Assembly: GCF_902148845.1 (NCBI RefSeq) | Contig: NW_021941373.1 | Span: forward strand, 1,720,944-1,784,943 | Source: Salarias fasciatus | Lineage: Eukaryota; Chordata; Actinopteri; Blenniiformes; Blenniidae | Direction: 5' to 3' | DNA length: 64,000 nt | In this document: one piece after another, positions 9,299-22,017 of the stretch | Numbering within the stretch: the stretch's first letter is position 1 | Layout: each line of letters starts with the position of its first letter | Notes under the pieces: generated by a model | What the model saw: only the letters and a program-made list of their open reading frames with translations | Told to the model about the DNA's origin: nothing | The model's database searches: none | Program-made: the position numbers and the translations under genes

Positions 9299-10235
9299 GC
9301 TTTTTCCAGAAATGATGAATCTGATCACGTTCCTGCAGACAGTGGAACAAGGTTCATTTTCCTTCTGAGGACCGTGGAGAAAAAAAAAAGTGTTTTGCCG
9401 TATACTGGACCACGGTGGATGTCCTTTTTTTAATATCCTTTTTTACCCTTTTTACTCCTTTTTCATTCATTTTTTAAGTCATATCATGTGTGCTCATTTA
9501 ATCATATATTATCATCTGCTCCACTCAGGCTGACTGAGTTTAACTGATGAGATATTTTTGTGATTGTAATCCAACTTATTAGCTTTTACATAAAGTTAGC
9601 TTTTTCAGCACCAAGGTGAGGCAGGATGTGGTTTGCAGCAGGTGTTGAACCGTATGGAACCTCACCAGGTTGTATTTCGTCCTGAGTGGTTGATCTGGAC
9701 CTGAAGGACTCACTTGCTCTCACATGGGCTGCTTGCATGTGTTGTTTTTTTCTTGACAATGTTTTTTTCCTTCTCTCTTCTTTTTTTTTTTTTTTTTTTT
9801 TTGAGATCTCAGGCTGTGGTTGGTTTCCGTGGTAACGAAACAGGTGCACAGCATCAGAGGACATGTCCGTGGGAGCGGAGTGTATCAGTAGACCCTGTTT
9901 TCCGGTGGGTGGTGCTCGCTCTCACTCAGAGAACCATTCGGAGCTCTTTGGGTGATAAGCTTCTGAAATCTGGAGAGAGTTGACCTCCGAGGTTGAAGTC
10001 AGCCAGACACCAACTTTCAGCTAATAACAGATTATTATTAACAGCAAAATCTAAAAACCACTCACTTAAATTGACAGTATTAAAATAATACATGTCTGAA
10101 ATTTGAGACAGGAAGAACCAACCCAAAATCAGTTCTCTTTGATTTCTTCTTTTTTAAATAATTTACCTTCTTATCAGTTTTGAGTTATAACCTGTAATCC
10201 TCTGAGTGAATAAAAACCATGTGAAAATGTTAAAC
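9299..10235 (+). other. 3' UTR and poly(A) signal of SRCR copy A
   Basis: After the TGA the sequence is non-coding, with poly(A) and poly(T) tracts (about 9382 and 9781-9802). An AATAAA occurs at 10209-10214, inside a block well conserved with copy B (reverse complement near 53890). This is the best candidate polyadenylation signal. The region between is conserved in both copies, with small indels. Confidence 0.55.
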
Positions 10236-10787
10236 CTCCGGTGGAGTGGTGTTATTTCTCTGAGTGAGACCAAAAACTGTACGTGGAATAACGTTTCTTC
10301 TTCAGAAGTGAGAGACATTTCTTCACCCCTGAGAGGTAACTGAAGTTTACTTTTTCTTTTTTTAATGTATAATGTTGAATCTTTTAAGGCAACTCAACAG
10401 CTGCTATCCTCTCCCCTTCCTCCTGCCTGAGCCACCTAAAATAAACCCAGAGTTCTGTGCAGAGGGGCCCACGGTCGCCCACCAGACACCAGACGATTGT
10501 CCATTGACCTGTGATCGCTGCAGGAGGCAGATTAATGAGGTGAGGTCTCAGTTCAGACTCTCTGAGAGCAGCCGCTTTATAAAAAGAAGAATAGCTTTCT
10601 TCCTTCCTCGTAAAAAAACCTAGTTCCATATTATATGTCAAACTGTAAGATTTATGGCCCCAATAAACCCCTCCCCTTGCCATTTGTCCACCGCGCATTT
10701 GCCCGCCCCCCCCCCCCAACACACACACCCAAGCTTCCTCCCCTCTGAGGTCTTTTGAAGTAGGAGCAAGACAGATGGATAGAGGGA

Positions 10788-11613
10788 GTGAATTTATATT
10801 GTACTTAGAGATGGCAGAAAAGCGTGCCATGAAGAAAGTCAGGGTGGAAGATGTGAAAGATTTTTTATCGTCTCAAGACACCTATACTCTGCATAAACCG
10901 GCTCGGGTACATTTTCCAAGGAACAGAGTTTTTGTTACAAGACCTCTCAAACAGTTTCAGGCAGACCTTTGCGATATGCGTGCATTAGCCGACGAAAATG
11001 ATGGGTATAGTTATTTACTCACGGTCATAGACGTTTTCACGAAATTAGCGTACGTGCGAGCTTTGAGAACGAAGACCGCGGCGGAGGTGGTGTCTGCCTT
11101 TGAATCTGTTTTTCACGAGAGCCAGACGCCTGAAAAACTACAGACTGATGCAGGAAGAGAATTTTTCAACAAAAGTTTTGAGATTCTGATGAGGAAACAC
11201 AACATCATACATTTTGCCACAGCTAGTGATCTGCTAAGAACACCCGTCGATACGTGGAAGTCCTACCAGACTTAGTAAAAAGCTATAATAACACTCACCA
11301 CAGCAGTATAAAAACGCACCCGGCTGATGTGACTAAGGGCCTTCAGGTGTTTCACAATTTGTACGGTACGCCTACACCACGAGACAAGAGAAAACAAAAA
11401 TAAAGGCAGGATTTAAGGAGGGCGATGTTGTCAGAATATCCAAGTTGCGAGGGGCCTTCAATAAAAAAATACGAACAGAGTTTCACTGATGAAGTATTTA
11501 CGGTGTCAGAATGCATTCCGCGTACTCCGATGGTATATAAACTCAAAGATTATGACGGGGAAGTGATCGAAGGTTCATTCTGTGAGCTGGAGCTGCAGAA
11601 AGGGAAAAAATAG
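10788..11613 (+). mobile_element. Polinton/Maverick integrase fossil
   Basis: The plus strand encodes pieces of a retroviral-type integrase of the Polinton class: QFQADLCDMRAL, YLLTVIDVFTKLAYVRAL, PEKLQTDAGREFFN, then downstream TDEVFTVSECIPRTPMVYKL and IEGSFCELELQKG, the chromo-like C-terminal part typical of Polinton integrases. The element is broken, with a few breaks. No capsid, polymerase or terminal repeat was recognised nearby, so only the integrase region remains. It begins about 165 bp beyond the right edge of duplication arm A. Confidence 0.82.
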
Positions 11614-12192
11614 ACTCATTAACATTTAACTCATTAACATTTTTCAATCATAAAATTTTCAAACAGTCTGTTAGATATTACATTTTACTACAAACAGATA
11701 TGTCCGGGTGTCTGTAGCACTTTAGATGGTTATATGAGCTTTTTTAAAAGCTCTCCAGGGGTGAACCTAAAAATTATGATCCAAACAAAAAACTCAGGTT
11801 TCATCTTAACATATAAAGCAACTTATCAAAAGTGCTACTATTTGTGACCTGAAGATAACCAAATCTGCTCCTACCTTGAAATTTTAAGTTGCTGCTCTCA
11901 AAACTTTGAAACATGTCGTGTCCTTTGTGATAAGCATCGTGAAATTCTCTGATATTTCCCAGTTAACGTGATCACTGTAAAACCTTCACATCCACCCAAA
12001 TTCTAATATATAGATATAAAAAAACTCAAAAGGAGCGTAGGTTTTTAAAAAGTGTATAAAATACAAGAAAAGGTATGAATGAATAGTAAAATCATTCAAA
12101 GACAGAGTCTCATTCTAAAATATTCAAAATAAAGTCACACAAACTTAATCAGGAAGCGTAGACACAGCCTGCAATAAAATCAGAATATCTGG
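11614..12192. other. AT-rich interval, no gene seen
   Basis: The sequence is AT-rich with no convincing frame or structured RNA. It may be flanking remains of the Polinton fossil, but no terminal repeat was recognised. Confidence 0.4.
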
Positions 12193-12196
12193 TTAA

Positions 12197-13265
12197 AGGG
12201 CAACTCCGGTGTTTTGACACCTGGACCTTATTTCTAGGTGTGTGCATGCTCATATACTCACTCAGACAAACATCGTGCAGCTCGGAGTCCTTCAGAAGTT
12301 ATTTAGATCCAAACGATGCAGCCGCACTAGCGGGGGTGCCATAGCAATGGAGCGTTAGCGCGGGACATAATCTCTGCAAAATTGCTCATTTCGGCTGTAT
12401 TTCTTCATCCATCGCCAGTGTTATCATAAAGTCAGCTCGTCTACCGTCTTCAGGTGGGTCAGCTGAAGAGCTGACAGTTTTCGCTAACTTAGCCACAATT
12501 AGCTCGGATGGGAACGTTGCGGCGCTCCTCTCCCCAGCAGAGAGGCACTTTGAGTCGGCCTCGGCTGTCACGGTGCCCCGGCATCTGACTTCCAGGGGCC
12601 GAGTTGGAAAACGGCCCTCAGCTGCTCCACAGAGGCTCCGGACACCTGCGAAGACGCACGGCTCACACGCGGCTGCTGGGCCGCTGGATGTCCCTCCTCC
12701 CCGGCAGATGCGCGCTCCGGGCCGGCCGCGGGACGCGCGACGGCACGCTGTGCCGAGGCCGGAGCTCTCTCCTTGCCGGGAGGAAGCGTATCTCTGCTCC
12801 CCGGCGGATGCGCGCTCCACGCCGGCCGCGGGACGCGCCACGGCCGGAGCTCTCTCCTCGCCGGGAGAATCCAGATCTCCGCCGCCCGGCGGATGCGCGC
12901 TCCAGCCCGGCCGCGGGACGCCGTGCCGAGGCCGGTGCTCTCTCCTTGCCGGGAGGAAGCGTATCTCTGCTCCCCGGCGGATGCACGCTCCACGCCGGCC
13001 GCGGGACACCGTCGGAGGCCCCCCTTCCGACCGAAAGGCAACCCAGCGCCAATGGAGGAAAAATACAGCCGAAATGAGCGACTGTGCAGAGATTATGTCC
13101 CGCGCTAACGCTCCATTGCTGTGGCACCCCCGCTAGTGCGGCTGCATCGTTTGGATCTAAATAACTTCTGAAGGACTCCGAGCTGCACGATGTTTGTCTG
13201 AGTGAGTATATGAGCATGACACACCTAGAAATAAGGTCCAGGTGTCAAAAAACCGGAGTTGCCCT
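12197..13265. mobile_element. Palindromic DNA transposon with about 210-bp inverted ends and TTAA target duplication
   Basis: Left end AGGGCAACTCCGG (12197) and right end CCGGAGTTGCCCT (to 13265) are inverted repeats that stay aligned for roughly 210 bp (to about 12410 and from about 13045). Both ends are flanked by TTAA (12193-12196 and 13266-13269), the target duplication expected of piggyBac-like insertion. The interior is very GC-rich and holds no transposase, so the element is non-autonomous. Confidence 0.85.
12750..13015. repeat. GC-rich tandem repeats (about 80-95 bp units) inside the TTAA element
   Basis: At least three units share ccggagctctctcc, gccgggagga, cccggcggatgcgcgctcc and gccggccgcgggac. 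Long frames on both strands here are a by-product of the GC-rich repeat, not a gene. Confidence 0.75.
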
Positions 13266-13269
13266 TTAA

Positions 13270-13492
13270 CAATTTTTATAAACTCAAATTCAATTTTCTG
13301 TATAAGAGACAATAATGATGATGTTGCTGATGTACGCCAAACAAAACCGAGTCAGCAGGTAATGTCAGCTTTGAAAGCTGCTGTCTCACAGCTGCAGCGT
13401 AGACAGTTGGACTGTCCAAAAAAGAAAAAAAACCCGAACGTTAATCTTGTAAAATGATATTGTTGGTCACAGAAGGTGAAACTAAACAAATC
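13270..13492. other. Short interval, no gene seen
   Basis: AT-rich sequence between the TTAA element and the ERV scrap. Nothing recognisable. Confidence 0.4.
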
Positions 13493-13965
13493 CTATGTAT
13501 TCCTGTGTACAGCAGAACACAAATCCACAACTGTGTACCATTTCACTCTGGCTGCTATTGATACTAAAATAGCATTAACATCTGGTACAACCGGAGTTAA
13601 AGGAATGACGCTGTCTTTTTTTTTTTTATTCCTCGGATCCTGTGCAAATCTGTACTTCTTTGTTCCTGGTTTCAAAATGGGATTTATTGGTGTGTTGTTT
13701 GGAGACACACATGGCACTCCATGTTTCAGCAACTGGTCTGATCGCCATTTCTTTTTCCATTGATCAGGGCTACTGTTTTAACACAAACAGGATATTTCGC
13801 ATAGTTAATTGTTGCTTGATAAGGTTCCACAGCCAGCAATCCTACATGATTTGCAAATACAGATTTTCTTCCCCTTTCTAACAAATCCACAGAAACATTA
13901 CAAAAGGAAAAGATATGACAACCCCTTGTAAGAGCAGCATTTATATAAGAACAAAGAAAGAACAA
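13493..13965 (-). mobile_element. ERV pol scrap (start of reverse transcriptase), broken
   Basis: The minus strand encodes KPGTKKYRFAQD, then PVVPDVNAILVSI and KWYTVVDLCSA. These match the N-terminal fingers of a gamma/epsilon-like retroviral reverse transcriptase (compare FVQDLQAVN and VIDLSNAFF in the ERV at the left end). Only a few hundred bases remain and the piece is clearly broken. It belongs to a different and older lineage than the 1-6834 provirus. Confidence 0.62.
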
Positions 13966-14240
13966 AATAAAGTGCTTAGATTAAGAAACAAATACAAACA
14001 TCAGCTTTACATACCCTTTCCTTTTGTTCCTGTAGCAATTTCTTTTCTGAACAGCCTCAACCAGCTGCACAAGAAAACAGTATATCAACTCAATATACAT
14101 TTTCTCACTCTTTTTCTACTCTGACAGACAGTAATGCGCGCAGCTTTATAAACTCCCTGCTGCAGTTTGCGCCGCTGTTTTAGGTGGTGAAAAGATTTGT
14201 AGTGCTTCCACCCTTGCCTGTATCTTGTTTATAGCACTCC

Positions 14241-14989
14241 CTACATATAACGTGACTCTGTTGCTCGTCTGATACTTTGAAACTGAAAAACGGCTCTCTG
14301 CTTAGCAACATCCACAGTAAAATTTGGATAGATGCGCATCTGATGGCCACGGAAAAGCAGGGGGGCTTTCTCCCTTGCAAGGTGGAGGATCTGTTGCTTA
14401 ATGTGAAAATGATGCACCTTGACGATCAGTGGGCGCGGAGGGGCTCCCGCCTTGGGCTTGGCAGCCAGGGAGCGGTGGGCAATATCCAACATTGGCACGG
14501 CCCCGGAGCTTTTGATCCCCAGCAGCTCAGAAAAAAAGTCAGACATGAATGACGTTATCTGAGTCCCCTCAATATTTTCTGGGATGCCTAAAATCCTCAG
14601 ATTTTGGCGTCTGCTTCTAGACTCCAGGTCTTCAGTTTTAGAGGAGCATGGCGTTGCTTTTCCCCAGCGCTTCACATTTGGCCTCAAGCTCACCGACCCT
14701 GTTATCTATATCTTGAAGTGAGGATTCAACATCCGTGAGACGAGAGCCAAATGAATCAACGGAGGACTGGAGAGTGTCCATAGAGGAACGAGTCGTTTCG
14801 AAATGTTTCAATCAACCTCACCACAGATGAGAGGGACGGCTCGCCTTCCTCCGCGTTGTCGTCGCTGCTACCAGGTGGTGATCGCGGGTTAGCTTTAGCC
14901 ATCTCTGTAGTCCGTGTCTGCCGAGCCCTCTCTGCTCGATCCTGGCGTTTACTGCCTTTCCCAGTCATGCCGTGAACCTTACCGACCAA
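14241..14989 (-). mobile_element. L1-type LINE, ORF1 relic (5' part)
   Basis: Two minus-strand open pieces carry fish L1 ORF1 features: LESRSRRQNLRILGIPEN (start of the RNA-recognition part), MLDIAHRSLAAKPKAG, RPLIVKVHHFHIKQQIL and AREKAPLLFRG. The upstream piece (14756-14989) is a lysine/arginine-rich N-terminal segment. A frame change separates the two and ORF2 is not present, so this is a 3'-truncated remnant. Sequence up to about 15330 may be its 5' leader. Confidence 0.78.
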
Positions 14990-15339
14990 GTTCAGAGGAT
15001 ATAAGAAGCAACAAAAGTAGTTCTCAAATGTGTTTTAACACAATGTGCAGGAGCTGGTCAGGACGCGTCTACTCCCTATCCATGCTCCACCTAGACAGTG
15101 TTTTTCTATTCTCCTTTAATTCCAGTTTTCATTCTTCGACGCTCCAGTTGCGCGAATGTAAACAAACAAACTGACATGCGGCTGACGTGCGTGCTCCCAC
15201 AGTCCTCATGCAGGGAGCCGCGCATGGCAGTGCTCCAAAGATGGCAAATAGGCCATGTTGTATGAATTCGGCGGAGAATCCTCGAATATACCTTTAAACT
15301 TATATTGAAGCCCGAAAGGCTTTTGCACAAACACATTCA

Positions 15340-16315
15340 GAAAAACGAAAACGAAGGGCATTTTGTCTATAATTTCAGTTAGTTTTAGTTAGTTTTGTAA
15401 ACTCACAATAAAGTTTTAGTTAGTTATCATTTTTTTTTTGCTTTTTAGTTTTTATTTAGTTTTTCGTTAACGAAAATGTTTTTTCAGTTTTAGTTTTCGT
15501 TTTATAGGCCTGATTCACACATACGCGGCTGTGCGGGCGTGGATCTGTCCGGGTTTGCACGGTGTCTGCGCGGAAAAGTCAGAACTGCATGCAAACAGAT
15601 CAGTCCTTTCACACTCCCCGCGCGGGGAACGCGTGGGCTCCGCGCGTGGCCCGTTCAAATCCGCGCTGCGGTTTCTAAATAGAAATCAAATCTATTTTTC
15701 TGCGCGGACTTGGGCTGTGCGCGGCGTCCTGTTGAAACCAATGGCATAAACACACATCTCGTGTCAACGAGGCTTTCTGTGCATGTATTGAGCTCATGTC
15801 TGCTCACAAACTGATCTACACAAGAGGCTTTCCAGTGTTCTGCTCCGTCTGTTTTTCCGTGGCTTGGAGCGGGTCCCATTGAAAACAATGAAGACAGGGC
15901 CTCGTTGTCATATATGCAGATATATGTTCCGTTTGAATTTACTATTCGGCGCAGTTGAGAGGAGCGCGCGTGTCGAGATACACATATCTAGAGATCTATA
16001 TCTATAGGTCTAAGCCGGAGCTACGGAAGCCGCATTGTGTTGAGTGTTTCTGACTGGCGATGCTGATGCACGATTCTGGATGCTGCTCTTGGGAAGAAAC
16101 ATCCTTTCGCTCCCGAAACGCCTCTGGAATTACTTCAAACATATTAGTAGCCGGTTGCCGCGGACAACCCGCTCACGCAGACCGCGCTGGTGAGAAAGGG
16201 ACGCCTGAACACGCCGCTCCAGCGCCGCGCCGTCTACGCGTCCGGCCCGTGCCCGCGCAGTGACCGCGGATGTGTGAATCAGGCCTTAGTTAGTTTTAGT
16301 TAACGATAATAACCT
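15340..16315. mobile_element. AT-rich MITE split by a nested element
   Basis: The flanks 15340-15505 (many ttagttttagtt and aacgaaaa motifs) and 16287-16315 (ttagttttagttaacgata) appear to be two parts of one AT-rich MITE. Similar T-rich sequence occurs at about 20130-20290. No coding capacity. Confidence 0.5.
15506..16286. mobile_element. MITE with GGCCTGATTCACACAT inverted ends, nested in another MITE
   Basis: The left end reads aggcctgattcacacat and the right end atgtgtgaatcaggcct, followed by imperfect but alignable inner sequence (cgcgg on both). The interior is CG-rich and has no transposase. It sits inside the AT-rich repeat described for 15340-16315, so it is the later insertion. No clear target duplication was found. 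Confidence 0.7.
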
Positions 16316-17690
16316 TGCGCGAGCCCCGTCATACGATGAGCTCACCGCTCAGATATACACCCGTTTGAAAGATCGTTTGATAAATGAGGGCCACTGTGTT
16401 TTACACACAAGACACATTTCCCCCATCATCATTACACGTGGCTTGGTTAGGCACAGTAAAAAGCACATCGGTCCTCAGTGATCCTTCTTTCTGACTCTCT
16501 TACACACTGAGGTGCATTTCACCATTCCAATCAGCTGTCCACAGCGACAGCAGCGGGACCAGCAGCTGGAGCAGCTCCTGCCTGAGTGGCAGCTGCTGGA
16601 GCAGTGGATGCAGCGACAGCAGCAGCAGCGACAGCAGGAGCAGCTACAGCAGGAGCTCCAGCGGGACGCAGACGAGCAGCTTCAGACCCAGCGGGGGTGA
16701 CAGCTGCCACGGAATTTAACAGGAAGAAACCTTTGCAGAACCAGGCTCAGAGGTGGCGGCTTTCTGCTATTCTGGTTGAGGCGAGGGGACAGAAAGAGGA
16801 GATAGGACAGACAGTTTCTCATATCTACATACATTTCATGGATAAACAGAGAACATAGGCTACAAGACGAACAATCATCAATGACACGTAGTACTAGAAT
16901 GGAATTACACTGAAATGAGATGCATGCATTCTTTTCTCATTTCGCAGGAAAACTGCTGGATGACTTCCAGCAGTACAAGCAGTAAACCCCCTACAGGAGT
17001 CGCAGCAGGTGTGGCTCCTGGTGCTGAGGGCACTCCAGCAGGGGGCCAAGGCCAGCCGCGGCGCTGGAAAGTGCAAGGCGTGTGGTCGTCGGCTGCGCCC
17101 ATCGCCCAGCTCCTCCAGCCGCTCCACCGACCTCCGCTCCACCACCCCGGCCTCCAGCGGTGAGGAGGAAGACTCGGTCAACAACGCGGAAGCCCCCCGC
17201 CAACGTGGACGGGAGTCCTCCTCTTCCTCCTTCCTCCTCCTCTGCCTCCTCCTCCTCCTGGTCTCCCGTTGGGCGACTGCCCAGAAAACGACCGGCGTGG
17301 AGGAGCATCCTCCCAGGGCTGGACAGACCCGCCCTATCGGCCCGACCGGATACGCCACCCGCAGCGCCGTCCCCTGGGCCCCACCCTCAGCTGTTGCTGC
17401 TGTTGAGTTTTGTTGGGTTGTGACTTAGTAAAGAGGTTGTTTTGTGTTAACAGTCTTTTTGTCTGAGTTCAGCAGTTTTATTTTGCTTGTAATTTAAATC
17501 ATTAAAAGACTATTTTCTTGGTCTTTCCAAACTCTGTAATGTGTGCCCTAATTGTTTCATCGCGGATCAAAGCATCCTTCCATTTGCCCACCACATGTTA
17601 GACCCAGCTGTCGGCTGCCACCCAATCCACATTGCACCCAGCCCCTACGGTTCCCTCGGTGGGTGGTGAGCCCACCGGAGACGCTTCCTT
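16316..17690. other. Possible Harbinger-derived region with glutamine-rich open frames
   Basis: A plus-strand frame from 16512 encodes a glutamine-rich coiled stretch (LEQWMQRQQQQRQQEQ). Further frames between 16900 and 17430 are proline/serine-rich, from GC-rich low-complexity sequence, and on both strands. The motif ttgataaatgagggccac at 16378 is also found at 51911, beside a Harbinger transposase relic, so this may be the second, DNA-binding-protein part of such an element. No domain is recognised and coding potential is unproven. Confidence 0.3.
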
Positions 17691-17699
17691 GGCTCCCTT

Positions 17700-18066
17700 G
17701 GCTGGGCGCTCCCTTAGAGACAGGGGGAGGAGCTCAGTCACCAGGGAGGAGCTCAGAGTAGAGCCGCTACTTCTCCGCATCGAGAGGGGCTAGCTGAGGT
17801 GGCTCGGGCTCCTCTTTAGGATGCCTCCTGGACGCCTCCCTCGGGAAGTGTTCCGGGCATGTCCCACTGGGAGGAGACCCCGGGGAAGACTCAGGACACT
17901 CTGGAGAGACTATGTCTCTCGGCTGGCCTGGGAACGCCTTGGGATCCTCCCAGAGGAGCTGGAGGAAGAGTCTGGGGACAGGGAAGTCTGGGCATCACTG
18001 CTGAGACTGTTGGCCCCGCGACCCGGCCCCGGATAAGCAGAAGAAAATGGATGGATGGATGGATGC
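17700..18066 (+). mobile_element. RTE/Rex-type LINE, 5'-truncated 3' end
   Basis: The plus strand encodes the C terminus of a LINE ORF2: MPPGRLPREVFRACP, TGRRPRGRLRTLWRDYVS, RLAWERLGILPEELEEE and EVWASLLRLLAPRPGPG, with a stop and almost no 3' UTR. It ends in GATG-type tandem repeats (ggatggatggatgg, to about 18064). A GATG tail and this C terminus are typical of fish Rex/RTE LINEs. The reverse transcriptase and endonuclease are missing. Confidence 0.8.
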
Positions 18067-18068
18067 TA

Positions 18069-19157
<1,089 letters not shown>

Positions 19158-20835
19158 AAATATGTCACCAAATAACACTCGGTGGCCTCTTCCTGCATTA
19201 CACTGCAGAAACAGCAAAAATTCAAAATCTAACCAAGTTCAAAAGCCTTGTTTTCAGTCAAAATGTGTCATCTCACTTGATTTAATATATATTTAAAATA
19301 CAGAGACTTATTTCTTGATTTAATAATATTTTCAGATCCCTTTTGAAGTAAAAATCACTTGCTGCATGGACAGATAATTTAACTGTTTCTAAGAGTAATT
19401 GTCTTTAATGTAGTGATGATATCTTGTATTTAGGTTATCCTTCTTTTCAATGTACACATGCATTCTATCCAATGTCCAGCAGATGTCGCCAGATCACCCT
19501 TGTTTCCTGCTGTCCAGGATTCAGACCCAGGTGGCACAGCGACTCCAGTGGCCGAGCAACCCAAGGTGGTGGGTTCGAATCCAGTGGGGAATGCATATTA
19601 TTATTTCTTTACCCGTGTTCATTTCCACCTTTTAACCATTGCATTAACGTTTTAAATGTCATCCTATGATCCAAACTGGTGTAAAGGCAGTGAGGGCATC
19701 CAATACAGACGTGTCCCTGTGGATACCTCATAGTGCTGTTGAACTGCACCTCAGTGAGAGAGAGAGTCTGAAAGAAGGATCAGTCAGGACCGATGTGCTG
19801 TCTTCTTTGCCTAAACAAGCCAAGCGCACCTTGGACGGGGGAAACACCTGTCTGGCGTGGAAAACACGCTGTATTTACCTGGTTTTCAGCTCATCAATAA
19901 CACCACGAGGCCCTTTATAAACCAAATCCCTGACTGTGTTTTTAATCTTAAAAGAATTTAACAACTGATATGGAATAAATGCAATGGATACAACAGAAAT
20001 CACAGAATGGATACAAATACACAATATAATCGAATGCAATAACACATGATATGCATAATGGACAGGGAGTCAATGGAGAGTCTTACAGTACAGATGCAAT
20101 ACTCATTTTGACCACTACAGTGTTGTTTTTGGCAACTTATTTTGATTTAGTTTTAGTCTTAGTCTTTTGGACGAAATGCTTATTAGTTTTAGTCACATTT
20201 TAGTCATTTCTACACTTCATAGTTTTAGTCTAGTTTTAGTCGACGAAAACCAAACAGGTTTCGTCATAAAAAAGCCTTAAAAGGAAAAAGACAAAGGAAA
20301 TTGTAAACAAAACAAACATAATAAAATATACTTAAATGGCACAAAACCAACAGAACACATTGATGCCTTTGAATATCAAATAATAAACTGGACTGTTTGA
20401 CACTTTGCAAACTCAATGCAGTGCTTATATGAGCTCTGCCAGACAGAATGAGAGGACTAATAGGAGTTTTGCTGATACTTTCAAGCTATTTTGATAATGT
20501 CTGTACTGATATAAAGGCTGAGATCTTTTATTAAAACTGGTCTGTTCTGTTTCTATGTTACTGATTTCAACTGGTCAGAGTAACTGCCTGTTATTCTTTC
20601 GGAGGAGCGATAAAACCAAAGATGGTTAATAGGAAAATACTACCATTAAAACAACTGAAATAAAATTAATTCCTTGGGTACACTTGATGGTTTGAAACAC
20701 TTGGAAGTCTTCAAAACTGAAATGACAAACATAACTTGAGTTTAATAAACTTTGTAAGTATCCATTACCTGAATTTTCTCTAGACACATTTTAAACAAAA
20801 GTGAAAATACATGTCTTCAAAGTAAGACAACACCT
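19158..20835. other. AT-rich interval with a tRNA-like SINE scrap and a T-rich MITE
   Basis: No gene was found. At 19530-19595 a tRNA-like stretch with a good B box (ggttcgaatcc, from 19572) suggests a tRNA-derived SINE scrap. At about 20120-20290 repeated ttttagtc and gacgaaa motifs mark a MITE related to that at 15340. The rest shows nothing recognisable. Confidence 0.45.
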
Positions 20836-20841
20836 GAATTA

Positions 20842-20950
20842 GGCCTGGGCGATAAACCGAGAATTTATCGTGACTGAAGTTTACTACGATAACCGACGTC
20901 ATTTTGCCCATGTCGGTAAATTCGGTAATTAAAAAAAAAAAAAAGTCCGC
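20842..20950. mobile_element. hAT-type terminal fragment (cgataaac family)
   Basis: The stretch begins aggcctgggcgataaaccg, then has palindromic gataa/ttatc motifs and a poly(A). It resembles the end of the hAT at 22018-24358 (reverse complement aaggctgggcaattttatcg). Only one end is present; the L2 LINE begins soon after. Confidence 0.45.
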
Positions 20951-22017
20951 TTTAGCTGAGTAGGCGGGCTGTGTTCATGTCCCTTTAAGACGCTGCACTA
21001 CGACTCCACCAACTCCTGTTTAAAATCACAGTAACCAGCAGGAGAAGCTGAAGCAGGGCAGACTGACGCCGTTCGACCCTCTGAACATCAGAACCAGCAG
21101 ACATGATCTCTGGACACCGAGCATGGAGACATGCTTTCCCGTGAGCTCCAGCTCCTCCCTGTTCTTTGTATTGTCCTGCTCGTCCTGCTGTTTGTCGACA
21201 ACGGATTTGCTGCTCGGGTGTACGATCGCCAGACTCTCCTGTTCATCAGGGCTTCCATGGTGGATTATGGCGTTTCCACTCCCTGGGCTTGCTATCCGCA
21301 AACCGCGGCACCTGATCCATTCGTGTCAGCTGACGGCGCTCCGAGCAGCGGTCTGCAGCAGCAATGTTTCCGCAAGTACGGAAGAAGGAGAGGGAGAAGG
21401 GCCGGAGTTCAGGTGAGGCTGTGATGGCTCTGGAGGCGAGGTGTCACTGGAAAACACCGGCGTTCACTTCTAGCGAGCCGTGGCCTGACGCCCCCTGTCC
21501 CTCCGTGGAATAATCTCCCGTCACCGCTGGCTGCGTCTGTCAGATTCTCCGTTCTCCGACCGGTGGTTCCTGACACGTCCTGGGAGCTGAACCCGGCTCC
21601 TCCGGTGTTTGGATTCCCCCGCCGCTGCAGAGTGAGTCCACGTCATCTGCGCCCTCTGACTCGGGATTCCCTCACTGAGTTTTCACATCTCCAAATGGCG
21701 CTACTTAATGCGCGCTCCGTAGCAAACAAATCCTTCGTGCTAAATGACTTTGTTCTGCCGAAAAACCTGGACTTTCTTTTCCTGACGGAGACCCGGCAGA
21801 GGAATATGGATCTTGCCCCCCCATCGAGCTTTGCCCAAATGGCTACACTTTCATCAGCTGGCCCAGACTCTCCGGTCGCAGTGGAGGACTTGCTGCAGTG
21901 TTTAGGAGCCGCTTCGTTTGCCGCGCGGTGAGCACTGCATCATTCTCTTCCTTTGAGCTTCAAATGACTAAAATTGGTCGTAAAAATCCATTTTACTGTG
22001 TTTTAATGTACCGCCCT

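Larger units (their letters stand above)
6835..10622. repeat. Left arm (A) of a 3.8-kb inverted duplication
   Basis: The whole stretch matches the reverse complement of 53490-57334, including upstream non-coding DNA, all five SRCR-Ig exons, introns, 3' UTR and a further block (about 10385-10620) beyond the poly(A) signal. Differences are scattered substitutions, repeat-length changes and small indels. The left end coincides with the ERV LTR. The right end falls at about 10622, just before Polinton-derived sequence. Confidence 0.92.

Noticed and set aside
12386-13217. Long overlapping frames on both strands inside the TTAA element
   Set aside because: They result from GC-rich tandem repeats lacking stops; no domain and no conservation of one frame over the others.
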